Shown one piece after another: positions 34,214 through 43,346 of a DNA stretch of 64,000 nt. The position numbers and the translations under genes were made by a program. The first letter of the stretch is position 1; every line of letters begins with the position of its first letter. The notes beneath the pieces are model-generated. The model did not search any database. It saw only the letters and a list, made by a program, of their open reading frames with translations, and was not told the origin of the DNA. Source of the DNA: Agromyces rhizosphaerae (GTDB lineage Bacteria; Actinomycetota; Actinomycetes; Actinomycetales; Microbacteriaceae); contig NZ_BSDP01000001.1 in assembly GCF_027925245.1 (NCBI RefSeq), forward strand, positions 868,001 through 932,000, in the 5' to 3' direction.

Positions 34214-35383
34214 ATGGACCTGCACGACCGGCTCGACCCCGTGCTCGCGACCGCGCGCGAGCACGCCACCGACGTCGACCAGCGCGGCCGATTCCCCGAC
34301 GAGGCCGTGCAGGCACTGCGCGACTCCGGGCTGATGGGCCTCACCCTGCCCCCCGAGGTCGGCGGCCTCGGCGGCGGACCGCAGGAGCTCGTCGACGTGC
34401 TCGGCGAGATCGCCGGCGCGTGCGGCTCGACGGCGATGATCACCCTCATGCACTTCGCGGCGGTGGCGCCGTTGTCGCAGGCGCCACCGACCGGCATGCC
34501 CGACCTGCTCGCGGACCTCGCGTCCGGTCGCACGCTGGGCACGCTCGCATTCTCGGAGAAGGGATCGCGCTCGCACTTCTGGTCGCCGGTCTCGCAGCCC
34601 GAGGAGGTCGACGGGCGCCTGCACGTGGTCGCGAACAAGAGCTGGGTCACCTCGGCCGGGTACGCCGACGTCTACGTGAGCTCGGCGAAGACCCCCGACG
34701 GCACGGGCGTCGACCTGTACGCGCTCGCCGCGGGCACCCCCGGGGTGAGCATCGACCAGCCGTGGTCGGGCATGGGCTTCCGCGGCAACGCGTCGAGCCC
34801 GATGACCTACGACGTCGATCTCGACGACTCGATCCGGCTGGGCGACGTCGGCGCGGGCACCGACCTCATGCTGGGCGTCGTGCTGCCCTGGTTCAACCTC
34901 GGCAACGCCGCGGTGTCGCTCGGGCTGAGCCGCGCCGCGGTCGACGCGGCGATCCGGCACACCACGGGGGCGCGCCTGCAGCACCTCGACCAGACGCTCT
35001 CGGCACTGCCGACGATCCGGGCGCAGCTCGCGCGCATGTCGATCGAGCTCGCCGCGGCATCCGCCTACCTCGACCGGGCCGCGGGCAAGGTCGCCTCGCC
35101 CGAGGAGGACACCCCGCTCTTCGTGCTCGGCAGCAAGGCGGCCTCGAACGACGCCGCGCTGCGGATCACCGACACCGCGATGCGGGTGTGCGGCGGGGCG
35201 GCGTTCTCGCAGCACCTGTCGATCGACCGGTACTTCCGCGACGCACGCGCCGGGCACGTCATGGCGCCCACCGCCGACGCGCTCTACGAGTTCTACGGCC
35301 GAGCCATCACCGGGCGCCCGCTCTTCGACCCGCCCGCGGATGCGGAGCCGGCGAAGCCCGCCGACGGGGAGGCCGCGGCATGA
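34214..35383 (+). CDS. Acyl-CoA dehydrogenase-fold flavoprotein lacking the canonical catalytic Glu
   Basis: 389 residues, with GAGAGGG upstream. The N-terminal helical domain, the beta domain (TLAFSEKGSRSHFW..., ANKSWVTSAGYADVYV) and the C-terminal helical domain are all present. The C-terminal signature reads RDARAGHVMAPTAD (about residues 342-355), where ordinary acyl-CoA dehydrogenases have a YEG catalytic glutamate. Such replacements are known in flavin monooxygenase-like relatives (DszC, SfnB and similar), which oxygenate sulfur or other heteroatom compounds. A monooxygenase or a non-CoA substrate is therefore likely. It overlaps the next gene by four bases. Confidence 0.78.
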   Translation: MDLHDRLDPVLATAREHATDVDQRGRFPDEAVQALRDSGLMGLTLPPEVGGLGGGPQELVDVLGEIAGACGSTAMITLMHFAAVAPLSQAPPTGMPDLLADLASGRTLGTLAFSEKGSRSHFWSPVSQPEEVDGRLHVVANKSWVTSAGYADVYVSSAKTPDGTGVDLYALAAGTPGVSIDQPWSGMGFRGNASSPMTYDVDLDDSIRLGDVGAGTDLMLGVVLPWFNLGNAAVSLGLSRAAVDAAIRHTTGARLQHLDQTLSALPTIRAQLARMSIELAAASAYLDRAAGKVASPEEDTPLFVLGSKAASNDAALRITDTAMRVCGGAAFSQHLSIDRYFRDARAGHVMAPTADALYEFYGRAITGRPLFDPPADAEPAKPADGEAAA

Positions 35384-36216
35384 CGGCCGAAGCGGATGCC
35401 CCGGGGCCGGCGCCGCTCGTCATCGGCTCGGTCGCGTACACCCCGAACGTCGTGACGATCTGGGAGGGCCTGCGCGACTACTTCGCATCGACCACCACCC
35501 CGATCGACTTCGTGCTCTACTCCAACTACGGGCGTCTCGTCGACAGCCTCGTCGCGGGCCACGTCGACATCGCGTGGAACACCAACCTGGCATACGTGCG
35601 CACGGTCGCCCAGACCGGCGGTGCGTGCCGCGCGCTCGCGTCGCGCGACACGGACCTGGTCTTCCGCACCGTGTTCGTCTCGCGCGCGGGTGCGGGCCTC
35701 GACGGCATCGGCGCGGTGCGGGGCCGCCGGCTCGCGCTCGGTTCCCGCGACTCGGCGCAGGCCGCGATCCTCCCCGTGCACTTCCTGCGCGAGGCGGGCA
35801 TCGACGACGGCGAGGTCGAGTACCTGCGCATCGACAGCGACGTGGGCAAGCACGGCGACACCGGGCGCAGCGAGCTCGACGCCCTGCGGGCGGTGCTCGA
35901 CGACCGTGCGGATGCCGCGGCCATCGGCGTCAACACCTGGGAGTCGATCGCGCGCGGCGACATCATGGCCGGCGCGCTCGAGGCCTTCTGGACCTCGCCC
36001 GAGTACAGCCACTGCACGTTCACCGCGATGCCGGCACTCACCGACGATCGCGCCGAGGCGTGGGTCGCGAACCTGATGGCCATGGACTGGGAGGACCCGG
36101 CGCACCGCGAGATCCTCGAACTCGAGGGGCTGCGCGCCTGGGTGCCGCCGGACCTCGACGGCTACGCCGGCCTGTTCGCGGCGGTGGAGGAACAGGGGAT
36201 CCCCGCCCGATGGTGA
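35380..36216 (+). CDS. PhnD/SsuA-like substrate-binding-fold protein without signal peptide
   Basis: 278 residues from ATG 35380. The fold matches phosphonate/sulfonate ABC binding proteins: VIGSVAYTPNVVTIWEGLRDY, then LVDSLVAGHVDIAWNTNLAY, then RGRRLALGSRDSAQAAILP. The N-terminus (MTAEADAPGPAP) has no hydrophobic export segment or lipobox, and no permease or ATPase genes are near. It is therefore probably a cytosolic ligand-binding or enzymatic protein rather than an importer subunit. It overlaps the radical SAM gene by seven bases. Confidence 0.78.
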   Translation: MTAEADAPGPAPLVIGSVAYTPNVVTIWEGLRDYFASTTTPIDFVLYSNYGRLVDSLVAGHVDIAWNTNLAYVRTVAQTGGACRALASRDTDLVFRTVFVSRAGAGLDGIGAVRGRRLALGSRDSAQAAILPVHFLREAGIDDGEVEYLRIDSDVGKHGDTGRSELDALRAVLDDRADAAAIGVNTWESIARGDIMAGALEAFWTSPEYSHCTFTAMPALTDDRAEAWVANLMAMDWEDPAHREILELEGLRAWVPPDLDGYAGLFAAVEEQGIPARW

Positions 36217-37229
36217 ACCACGCGCTCATCCTCGACCTCGTCGAACGGCTGGCCGGCACGCCGGTCGGCCAGCCGGTCGAGCTCGACGTCGCGGCGGGCA
36301 CGTCGGACGCCGACGAGGTCGCGGCGAACACCGACCTCGTCGCGGCCTGGTGTCGCGCGAGCGGGAACGAGCTGATGGAGGTCCGGCCCGCATCGGTGGT
36401 GGTGCGGCACGGCCGGCGACGCGACCCGCTGGCGTCGCTCGACCCCGAGCTCCTGCCCGGCACGCGCCTCTGGATGTACACGAACTTCGACTGCAACCTG
36501 CACTGCGACTACTGCTGCGTGGCGTCGTCGCCGCAGACGGAGCGGCGCGCGCTCGGCGCCGACCGCGTCGACCGGCTCGCTGCCGAGGCGGTGGACGCGG
36601 GCGTGCGCGAACTCATCCTGACCGGCGGCGAGCCATTCCTGCTGCCCGACATCGACGTGCTCGTCGCGTCCTGCAGCGAACGACTGCCGACGACGCTCCT
36701 GACCAACGGCATGCTCTTCCGCGGCGAGCGCCTCGAGCGCCTGCGCCGGATGGATCGCGACCGGCTCACGCTGCAGATCAGCCTCGATTCGGCGACCCCG
36801 GAACCGCACGACGCCCACCGCGGGCCGCGCGCGTGGGAGCGGGCCGTGGCGGGCATCCGGCTCGCCCTCGACGAGGGCTTCGACGTCAAGGTCGCGGCGA
36901 CGCTGCCCGCCGAGCAGGCCCACGAGATCGACGGGTTCGTCGAGTTCCTCGGCGACCTCGGGATCCGGCCCGAGCATCGCGTGATCCGCGCGATCGCGCA
37001 CCAGGGCGTCGCGGAGGAGGGCATCGAGTTCACGGCCGCGTCCCTCGTGCCCGAGGTCACGGTCACGGCCGACGGGGTGTGGTGGCACCCGGTGGCGGCG
37101 ATCGACGACTCGCTCTTCGTGCGGCGCGAGATCTTCCCGCTGGCCGACGCGATCGCCGACGTGCGCGAGCGCTTCACGCGCTACCGCGAGGCCGCGGACC
37201 AGGCGGCCGAGTGGTTCCCGTGCTCGTGA
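36210..37229 (+). CDS. Radical SAM enzyme with N-terminal TusA-like domain
   Basis: 339 residues. The radical SAM cluster motif CNLHCDYCC (CxxxCxxC, about residues 95-103) and the GGEPFLLPD loop (GGE, SAM binding) are clear. LQISLDSATPEPHD and GIRLALDEGFDVKVAATL continue the barrel. Residues about 1-70 carry VGQPVELDVAAG and LVAAWCRASGNELMEV, matching the TusA/SirA-type fold near its second half. Whether TusA's functional N-terminal CPxP cysteine exists is doubtful: none is seen, and the only cysteine is in AWCRAS. It is the last gene of the five-gene operon. Confidence 0.82.
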   Translation: MVNHALILDLVERLAGTPVGQPVELDVAAGTSDADEVAANTDLVAAWCRASGNELMEVRPASVVVRHGRRRDPLASLDPELLPGTRLWMYTNFDCNLHCDYCCVASSPQTERRALGADRVDRLAAEAVDAGVRELILTGGEPFLLPDIDVLVASCSERLPTTLLTNGMLFRGERLERLRRMDRDRLTLQISLDSATPEPHDAHRGPRAWERAVAGIRLALDEGFDVKVAATLPAEQAHEIDGFVEFLGDLGIRPEHRVIRAIAHQGVAEEGIEFTAASLVPEVTVTADGVWWHPVAAIDDSLFVRREIFPLADAIADVRERFTRYREAADQAAEWFPCS

Positions 37230-37345
37230 CCGCGGCGGCAGCGCCGGCCCGCGCCGCCGGTCGCACCGCGTCATGAACGCGGCCGTCCGGCCGCTCCCGC
37301 GCTAGCATCGCTGTCGGCCCCGAGCCGCACGAGAGGACTGCCCGC

Positions 37346-38539
37346 ATGACCGAGATCCAGACCACCACCGCTGGCAGCCTGCCCCGCACGCAGGCCCTCA
37401 TCGAGGCGAACGCGGCCCGCTCGTTCGCCGAGGACGGCTTCACGCTCGAGTCGACGCCCGAGTTCGAGCAGCTCGTCGGCGAGGCCGTCGCCGACGTCGT
37501 CTCGCGCCAGCGCGAGGCCGGCATCACCCTGGTCGGCGACGGCGAGTTCGGCAAGGCCATGTCGAACGCCGTCGACTACGGCGCGTGGTGGTCGTACTCG
37601 TTCCAGCGCGCCGCTGGCCTGTCGCTCACCGAGGTCAACGCCTTCAACGAGCCGGCAGTGCGCTCGGAGCCCGGCGAGATCCGCCTCACGTCGTTCCTCG
37701 ACCGGCGCGACCGGCAGCTCTTCCCGAACGTGTACGCCGAGGCGGTGGAGGTCGGCGCGGTGGCGACGGCGTTCCCGACCACGACCGGCCCGATCTCCTA
37801 CCGCGGGCAGGAGGCGGTGGCCTCCGACATCCGCCACCTGAAGTCGACCCTGGGCGAGGGCGAGCAGGGCTTCCTCACCGCGATCGCGCCCGGCTCGGCC
37901 GCGCGCGTGCGCAACGACTACTACCCCACCGACGAGGAGCACATCTTCGCGTGGGCCGACGCGCTGCGCGAGGAGTACCGCGCGATCGTCGACGCGGGCC
38001 TCATCGTGCAGCTCGACGACCCGTCGCTCGCGGAGAACTTCGACCAGATCAACCCCGAGCCCTCGATCGAGGACTACCTGGCGTTCACGAGGATCCGCGT
38101 CGACGCGATCAACCACGCGATCGAGGGCCTGCCGAAGGAGCAGGTGCGCCTGCACCTGTGCTGGGGCTCGTGGCACGGGCCGCACACCACCGACATCGAG
38201 CTGCGGGAGATCCTGCCCGTGGTGCTCGGGGCGAACGTCGGCTCCATCTCGTTCGAGGCGGCCAACGTGCGCCACGAGCACGAGTTCGCCGTGTGGGGCG
38301 AGGTCGACGTGCCCGACGACCTGGTGCTCGTGCCGGGCGTCGTGGGGCACGCGACCAATGTCGTCGAGCACCCCGACCTGGTGGCGCAGCGCATCGGCCG
38401 GTTCGCCGACATCGTCGGCCCCGACCGGGTGATCGCCTCGACCGACTGCGGCCTCGGCGGCCGCGTGCACGCCGACATCGCGTGGGCGAAGCTCGCGTCG
38501 CTCGGCGAGGGCGCCCGTCGCGCGTCCGCGCGCGTCTGA
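37346..38539 (+). CDS. Cobalamin-independent methionine synthase-like protein (MetE C-terminal domain family)
   Basis: 397 residues, about half of MetE, containing only the catalytic C-terminal barrel. Zinc-ligand candidates are HLCWGSWHG (His and Cys) and STDCGLGG (Cys). TTTAGSLPRTQ near the start is the folate/methyl site pattern. Stand-alone versions transfer methyl groups from varied donors to thiols. A TAGCAT box (37303-37308) and GAGAGGA ribosome site show its own promoter. It follows the putative sulfur-linked operon by 116 bases on the same strand. Confidence 0.85.
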   Translation: MTEIQTTTAGSLPRTQALIEANAARSFAEDGFTLESTPEFEQLVGEAVADVVSRQREAGITLVGDGEFGKAMSNAVDYGAWWSYSFQRAAGLSLTEVNAFNEPAVRSEPGEIRLTSFLDRRDRQLFPNVYAEAVEVGAVATAFPTTTGPISYRGQEAVASDIRHLKSTLGEGEQGFLTAIAPGSAARVRNDYYPTDEEHIFAWADALREEYRAIVDAGLIVQLDDPSLAENFDQINPEPSIEDYLAFTRIRVDAINHAIEGLPKEQVRLHLCWGSWHGPHTTDIELREILPVVLGANVGSISFEAANVRHEHEFAVWGEVDVPDDLVLVPGVVGHATNVVEHPDLVAQRIGRFADIVGPDRVIASTDCGLGGRVHADIAWAKLASLGEGARRASARV

Positions 38540-38635
38540 GCTCGCGACCGTTGCAGCTCGCCACGCACCGCGCGTAGGTTGAGGAGCGCTCGGCTTCGAG
38601 GAATCCCCTGCACGTGACCGATTGGGGGCGGGTAC

Positions 38636-41449
38636 GTGTCTGCAGCCCTCTTCGCGCTCGGCCGCTGGGCGTACCGCGCCCGCAGGCTGGTCGTCGTGGG
38701 CTGGGCGCTCGTGCTCGCCGCGCTGCTCGGCATCGCCTGGCTCGTCGGCGTCGGCACCGACAACACCTACGCGTTCCCCGGCACGCAGTCGCAGGACGCG
38801 CTCGACTCGCTCTCGCGCACGTTCCCGCAGTTCTCGGGCACCTCGGCGCAGCTCGTCGCGGTCGCGCCCGACGGCGGCAGCGTCACCGACCCCGCCTTCC
38901 AGCAGGCCGTCGAGGACGCGATCACCGCGATCGAGGCCATCCCGCAGGTCTCGGGCGCAACCGACCCGTACGGCGGCACCAGCACCGCGAACATCGCGAC
39001 CGACGACTCCGCGGTGCTCGTGCCGATCCAGCTCTCGGTCGTCGCGACGGCGGTCGAGCCGTCGACCTCCGACGCCCTCCAGGCCGAGGGCACGACGCTG
39101 CAGCAGGCGCTGCCCGACGGATCGCAGGTCGCGGTCGGCGGCGCCCTGTACTCCCAGGTCGACCCGGGCATCGGCATCAGCGAGCTGACGAGCCTGCTCA
39201 TCGCGCTGGTCGTGCTGCTGCTCACGTTCGGCTCGCTGGTCGCGGCCGGCATGCCGCTGGTCACCGCCATCACCGGGGTCGGCGTCGCGGTGGCGATCGT
39301 GCTCACGGGCACCCAGTGGGTCACCGTCACCTCGACCGCGCCGCTGCTCGCGGTCATGCTCGGGCTCGCGGTCGGCGTCGACTACGCGCTCTTCATCGTG
39401 AGCCGCCACCAGGACCAGCTGAAGCACGGAATGCCGCCCGAGGAGTCCGCCCCGCGCGCGGTCGCGACCGCGGGCTCGGCGGTCGCGTTCGCGGCCACGA
39501 CGGTCATCATCGCCCTGCTCGGCCTCTCGGTCGCGCAGATCCCGTTCCTCACCGTCACGGGCGTCTCCGCGGGCCTCGCGGTGGCCTCGGCGGCGGCGGT
39601 CGCGCTCACCCTCACCCCCGCGCTGCTCGGCTTCGCCGGCTGGCGGGTGGTGCGGCGCCGCGACCGCCCCGGGGCAGCGGACGACGCGACCGGCGATGAC
39701 GAGAGCGAAGCGGATGCCCCGGAGCAGGCCTCCCAAGACGACGAACCCCCGCCCGAGGCATCCGCCCCCCGCCCCGGCGGCTTCTTCGGCCACTGGGTGC
39801 GCGCCGTCACGAAGTGGCCGCCCGTGACGATCGTGCTGGTGACCGGGCTGCTCGCCCTCGCCGCGTTCCCCGCGCTCGGGCTGCGGCTCGCGCTGCCCGA
39901 CTCCGGGTCGCTGCCCGAGGGCTCCCCCGGCCGCGTGACCTACGACCTCATCGCCGAGCACTTCGGCGCGGGCGCGAACGGGCCGCTCATCCTCACCGGC
40001 TCGGTCATCCAGTCGACCGACCCGGTCACGCTGGTGGACGACATCGCCGCCGAGGTGGCGGACGTGGCCGGCGTGGCATCCGTGCCCCTCGCCACCCCGA
40101 ACGAGACCGGCGACACCGCGGTGATCCAGGTGATCCCGACCGGCGCGCCCGACTCGGCCGAGACCGAGCAGCTCGTGCAGCGGCTGCGCGGCCTGCACGA
40201 CCACTTCGTCGAGCAGTACGCCGTCTCGCTCGCGGTCACGGGGTACACCGCGCTCGGCATCGACATCTCCGAGCGGCTCGGGGCCTCGATGCTGCCGTTC
40301 GGGCTGCTGGTCGTGGGACTCTCGCTCGTGCTGCTCGCGATGGTGTTCCGCTCGGTCGTGGTGCCCGTGACCGCCGCGCTCGGCTACGCGCTGTCGATCG
40401 GCGCCGCGTTCGGCCTGACGAGCCTCGTGTTCGTCGACGGCTTCCTCGCCGGGCCCCTGAACGTCGAGTCGGTCGGCTCGGTGACGAGCTTCATGCCGAT
40501 CATCGTGATGGGCGTGCTGTTCGGCCTCGCGATGGACTACGAGGTGTTCCTCGTCAGCCGCATGCGCGAGGACTGGGTGCACCACCACGACCCCAGGCCC
40601 GCCGTCGAGCGCGGCTTCCATGCGTCGGCGCGCGTGGTCACGGCCGCGGCGATCATCATGACGAGCGTGTTCGGCGGGTTCATCCTGAACGGCGAGGCGT
40701 CGATGCAGCCGATCGCGTTCGGGCTCGCGGTGGGCGTCGCGATCGACGCCTTCATCGTGCGGATGACGCTGATCCCGGCCGTGCTCATGGCCTTCGGCCG
40801 GCACGCCTGGTGGCTGCCGGCGTGGCTCGACCGGGTGCTGCCCGCGTTCGACGTCGAGGGCGAGGGGCTCACGAAGGAGGACGCACTGGCCTCGTGGCCC
40901 GAGCCCGGCGACCGGCTGGCGATCGCGGCCGAGTGGTGCCGGCACGAGCGGATGCCTCTGGAGGCCGATGCGCTCGACATCCGCGTGCCCGCGGGCGACG
41001 TGCTCGTCGTCTCGGGCGGCACGCGAGCCTCCCGTACCGACCTGCTGCTGGCGCTCACCGGTCGGCTGGCGGTGACGGACGGGCGCTGCAAGGTGGCCGG
41101 GCTCGTGCTGCCGACGCGGGCCGCGTCGGTGCGCGGCCGCTCGGCAGTCGCCGACCTCGGCGGCGACGACCCGGTCGCCGCCCTGCTCGCCGCCCTCGAC
41201 GGCGACCCCGGCCTCGTCGCGCTCGACCGCGCCGACGGGGTCGCCGACCCTGCCACGCGGGTCGAGCTCCGCGGCATCCTGGACGACGCGCGGCGCAGCG
41301 CCGCGGCACGCACGGGGCATCCGCTCACCCTCGTCGTCGCCGGCACCGCAGCGGCCGACGTCGCCGACCTGCTGCCCGCTGGAGCGGCCCGGGTCGCGCT
41401 CGAGCTGGCGGACGCGCCGCAGCTCGCCGAGTCGTGGGGGCGCTCGTGA
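38636..41449 (+). CDS. MMPL/RND-family transporter with C-terminal degenerate ABC-ATPase-like domain
   Basis: 937 residues from GTG 38636. Residues about 1-740 are a typical MMPL exporter: 12 helices in two halves, with PVTAALGYALSIGAAFG and GLAMDYEVFLVSRMRED, plus an Asp-rich linker near residue 350. The extra tail of about 190 residues looks like an ABC nucleotide-binding domain. VVSGGTRASRTDLLLALTGR is in the Walker A position but lacks the Gly-Lys-Ser, and GLVALDRADG stands where Walker B should be, with Arg for the catalytic Glu. The gene overlaps the YhgE-like gene by GTGA. Confidence 0.88.
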   Translation: MSAALFALGRWAYRARRLVVVGWALVLAALLGIAWLVGVGTDNTYAFPGTQSQDALDSLSRTFPQFSGTSAQLVAVAPDGGSVTDPAFQQAVEDAITAIEAIPQVSGATDPYGGTSTANIATDDSAVLVPIQLSVVATAVEPSTSDALQAEGTTLQQALPDGSQVAVGGALYSQVDPGIGISELTSLLIALVVLLLTFGSLVAAGMPLVTAITGVGVAVAIVLTGTQWVTVTSTAPLLAVMLGLAVGVDYALFIVSRHQDQLKHGMPPEESAPRAVATAGSAVAFAATTVIIALLGLSVAQIPFLTVTGVSAGLAVASAAAVALTLTPALLGFAGWRVVRRRDRPGAADDATGDDESEADAPEQASQDDEPPPEASAPRPGGFFGHWVRAVTKWPPVTIVLVTGLLALAAFPALGLRLALPDSGSLPEGSPGRVTYDLIAEHFGAGANGPLILTGSVIQSTDPVTLVDDIAAEVADVAGVASVPLATPNETGDTAVIQVIPTGAPDSAETEQLVQRLRGLHDHFVEQYAVSLAVTGYTALGIDISERLGASMLPFGLLVVGLSLVLLAMVFRSVVVPVTAALGYALSIGAAFGLTSLVFVDGFLAGPLNVESVGSVTSFMPIIVMGVLFGLAMDYEVFLVSRMREDWVHHHDPRPAVERGFHASARVVTAAAIIMTSVFGGFILNGEASMQPIAFGLAVGVAIDAFIVRMTLIPAVLMAFGRHAWWLPAWLDRVLPAFDVEGEGLTKEDALASWPEPGDRLAIAAEWCRHERMPLEADALDIRVPAGDVLVVSGGTRASRTDLLLALTGRLAVTDGRCKVAGLVLPTRAASVRGRSAVADLGGDDPVAALLAALDGDPGLVALDRADGVADPATRVELRGILDDARRSAAARTGHPLTLVVAGTAAADVADLLPAGAARVALELADAPQLAESWGRS

Positions 41450-43335
41450 GGCCGCCGTTCGACGCGACGCGGGGGGTCGAACGGCCCGCCTGGGTGACCG
41501 TCGTCGGCCTCCTGCTGCTGCCCGTGCTCGTCGCGGTGCTGCTCGCGTGGGCGCTCTCCGCGCCGGCGCAGCACCTCGACCGCATCACCGCGGCGATCGT
41601 GAACGACGACCAGCCGGTGACGATCAACGGGCAGACCGTGCCCCTCGGGCGCGAGTTCGCCGCGAATCTCATCGGCGGCGACGCGGGCCTGGGCGCACCC
41701 GACGATCCGGGGCCGGATGCCACGGCGACCCCCGCCCCCGCCGAGCCGAACTTCACGTGGGTGCTCACGAACGACGCCGATGCCCGCACCGGTCTCGAGG
41801 CGGGTACGTACGCGGCGGTCGTGACGATCCCGCCGTCGTTCTCGGCGAACGCCACCTCGATCTCGGGGCCGGCGGCCGACGCCGTGCCGGCGAGCCTCGA
41901 CGTGACCACGACGCCCGCGACCGCCTACCTCGACCCCGCGCTCACCGCCGTGCTCGTGCAGCAGGCCGTCGCGACCCTGAACCAGCAGCTCACCGAGCGC
42001 TACCTGTCGAACGTGTACGACGGGTTCAACCAGATCAACGCCTCGATCGGGCAGGCAGCCGACGGTGCGGCGCAGCTGGCCGACGGCGCCGCGAGCCTGG
42101 CCTCGGGCACCGGCGAGCTCGCGGCCGGCGCCGAACAGCTCGCGGCCGGTCTCGACACGCTCGACGCGGGCGCCGAGTCGCTGGCCGCCGGGCTCGCGCA
42201 ACTCGACGCGTCGGTGCAGCCGCTGCCGGGCGAGACGGCACAGCTCGCCGCCGGCTCCGCCCAGGTCGCGGCGGCGATCGACGCCGGCTCGGCCGCGCTC
42301 TCCGGCGCGACGGCCGAGTTCGCCACCGTCGTGGACGACCTCTGCGCGCTGCCCGGCCCGGGCGGGCTGTGCGACCGGGCCACCGCGGCGCTCGCGCGAC
42401 TGCAGTCGGCGAACAGCGATGTCGCCGCGCTCGCGGCGGGCGCCGACCAGGTCGCGGCGGGCAACCAGCAGCTCGCGAACGGCATCCCCGGGCTCGTGGC
42501 CGGCGTCGACCAGTCGGCCGCGGGTGCGAACGAGGTCGCGGCGGGGGCAGGCGAGTCCGCGGCCGGCGGCGCCTCGGTCGCGGAGGGCGCCGAGTCCGCG
42601 GCATCCGGAGCCGCCGAGCTCGACAGCGGCGCGGCGCAGCTCGCCGACGGGCTCGCCGAGGCGGTCGACCAGATCCCGACCTACACCGACGACGACATCA
42701 CGACGCTCTCCGCGGTGGTCGCGCAGCCGGTCACCGCCGAGCTCGACCTGCCCGCCGCGGGCTCCCAGTCGGTGCCGCTGTTCGCGGTCGTCGCGCTGTG
42801 GATCGGCGGCCTCGTGATCGCGCTCGCGGCCCGGGCGGTGCCGGCCGCGCGGCTGCTCGGGTCGGCGTCGTCGTTCCGGCTGATGCTCGCCGGCGCCTGG
42901 CCCGCGGCCGCGCTCGGCGCGGGTCAGGGGCTCGTGGTCGCGCTGGCGACAGCGGGCTTCCTCTCGGCCGGCCCGGCCTACTGGGTCGGCTTCGGCGCGG
43001 CGTGCGTCGGCATCGGCGCGGTCTTCGCGGTCGTGAACCACGGCCTCGCGGCCGCCTTCGACGGCGTGGGTCGCACGCTCGCGGCGCTGGTGGCCGTCGT
43101 CGCGCTCGTCGTCGGCACTTCGTCGACCGTGCCCGACGCGCTCGAGTCACTCGCCGCGTTCCTGCCGACCGGCCCGGCGAACGTGCTGCTGCTCGCCGCG
43201 ATCGACGTCGGCTCCGGCTGGGGTGCGCTGGTCGCCCTGGGCGTGTGGTCGCTCGTCGGGCTCGGGCTCGCCTACGCCGGCGTCTCGCGGCGGCGCAGCG
43301 GCGACGCCGCGCTGGAGGCGGCGCGGGCCGGCTGA
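41446..43335 (+). CDS. YhgE/Pip-type membrane protein (ABC-2-like)
   Basis: 629 residues from GTG 41446. One N-terminal helix (VVGLLLLPVLVAVLLAWAL) is followed by a long extracytoplasmic part. That part is rich in repeats of the form LAAGAEQLAAGLDTL, characteristic of YhgE/Pip proteins and likely coiled coil. The C-terminus holds about five helices of ABC-2 permease type. Family members include phage-infection protein and type VII secretion-associated proteins. Co-translation with the MMPL transporter suggests a joint envelope-transport complex. Confidence 0.85.
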   Translation: MRPPFDATRGVERPAWVTVVGLLLLPVLVAVLLAWALSAPAQHLDRITAAIVNDDQPVTINGQTVPLGREFAANLIGGDAGLGAPDDPGPDATATPAPAEPNFTWVLTNDADARTGLEAGTYAAVVTIPPSFSANATSISGPAADAVPASLDVTTTPATAYLDPALTAVLVQQAVATLNQQLTERYLSNVYDGFNQINASIGQAADGAAQLADGAASLASGTGELAAGAEQLAAGLDTLDAGAESLAAGLAQLDASVQPLPGETAQLAAGSAQVAAAIDAGSAALSGATAEFATVVDDLCALPGPGGLCDRATAALARLQSANSDVAALAAGADQVAAGNQQLANGIPGLVAGVDQSAAGANEVAAGAGESAAGGASVAEGAESAASGAAELDSGAAQLADGLAEAVDQIPTYTDDDITTLSAVVAQPVTAELDLPAAGSQSVPLFAVVALWIGGLVIALAARAVPAARLLGSASSFRLMLAGAWPAAALGAGQGLVVALATAGFLSAGPAYWVGFGAACVGIGAVFAVVNHGLAAAFDGVGRTLAALVAVVALVVGTSSTVPDALESLAAFLPTGPANVLLLAAIDVGSGWGALVALGVWSLVGLGLAYAGVSRRRSGDAALEAARAG

Positions 43336-43346
43336 GCCGCGCCCGA

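Noticed and set aside
42060..42660. Repeated GC-rich units that look like a tandem DNA repeat or CRISPR-like array
   Set aside because: They are codons for the Ala/Gly/Leu coiled-coil repeats of the YhgE-type protein; unit length and sequence vary and there are no spacers.
37271..43041. Very long open frames on the minus strand opposite the MetE-like, MMPL and YhgE genes
   Set aside because: They are shadows of GC-rich coding DNA: composition is Arg/Gly/His/Val-heavy with no recognisable domains, while the plus strand encodes clear families.
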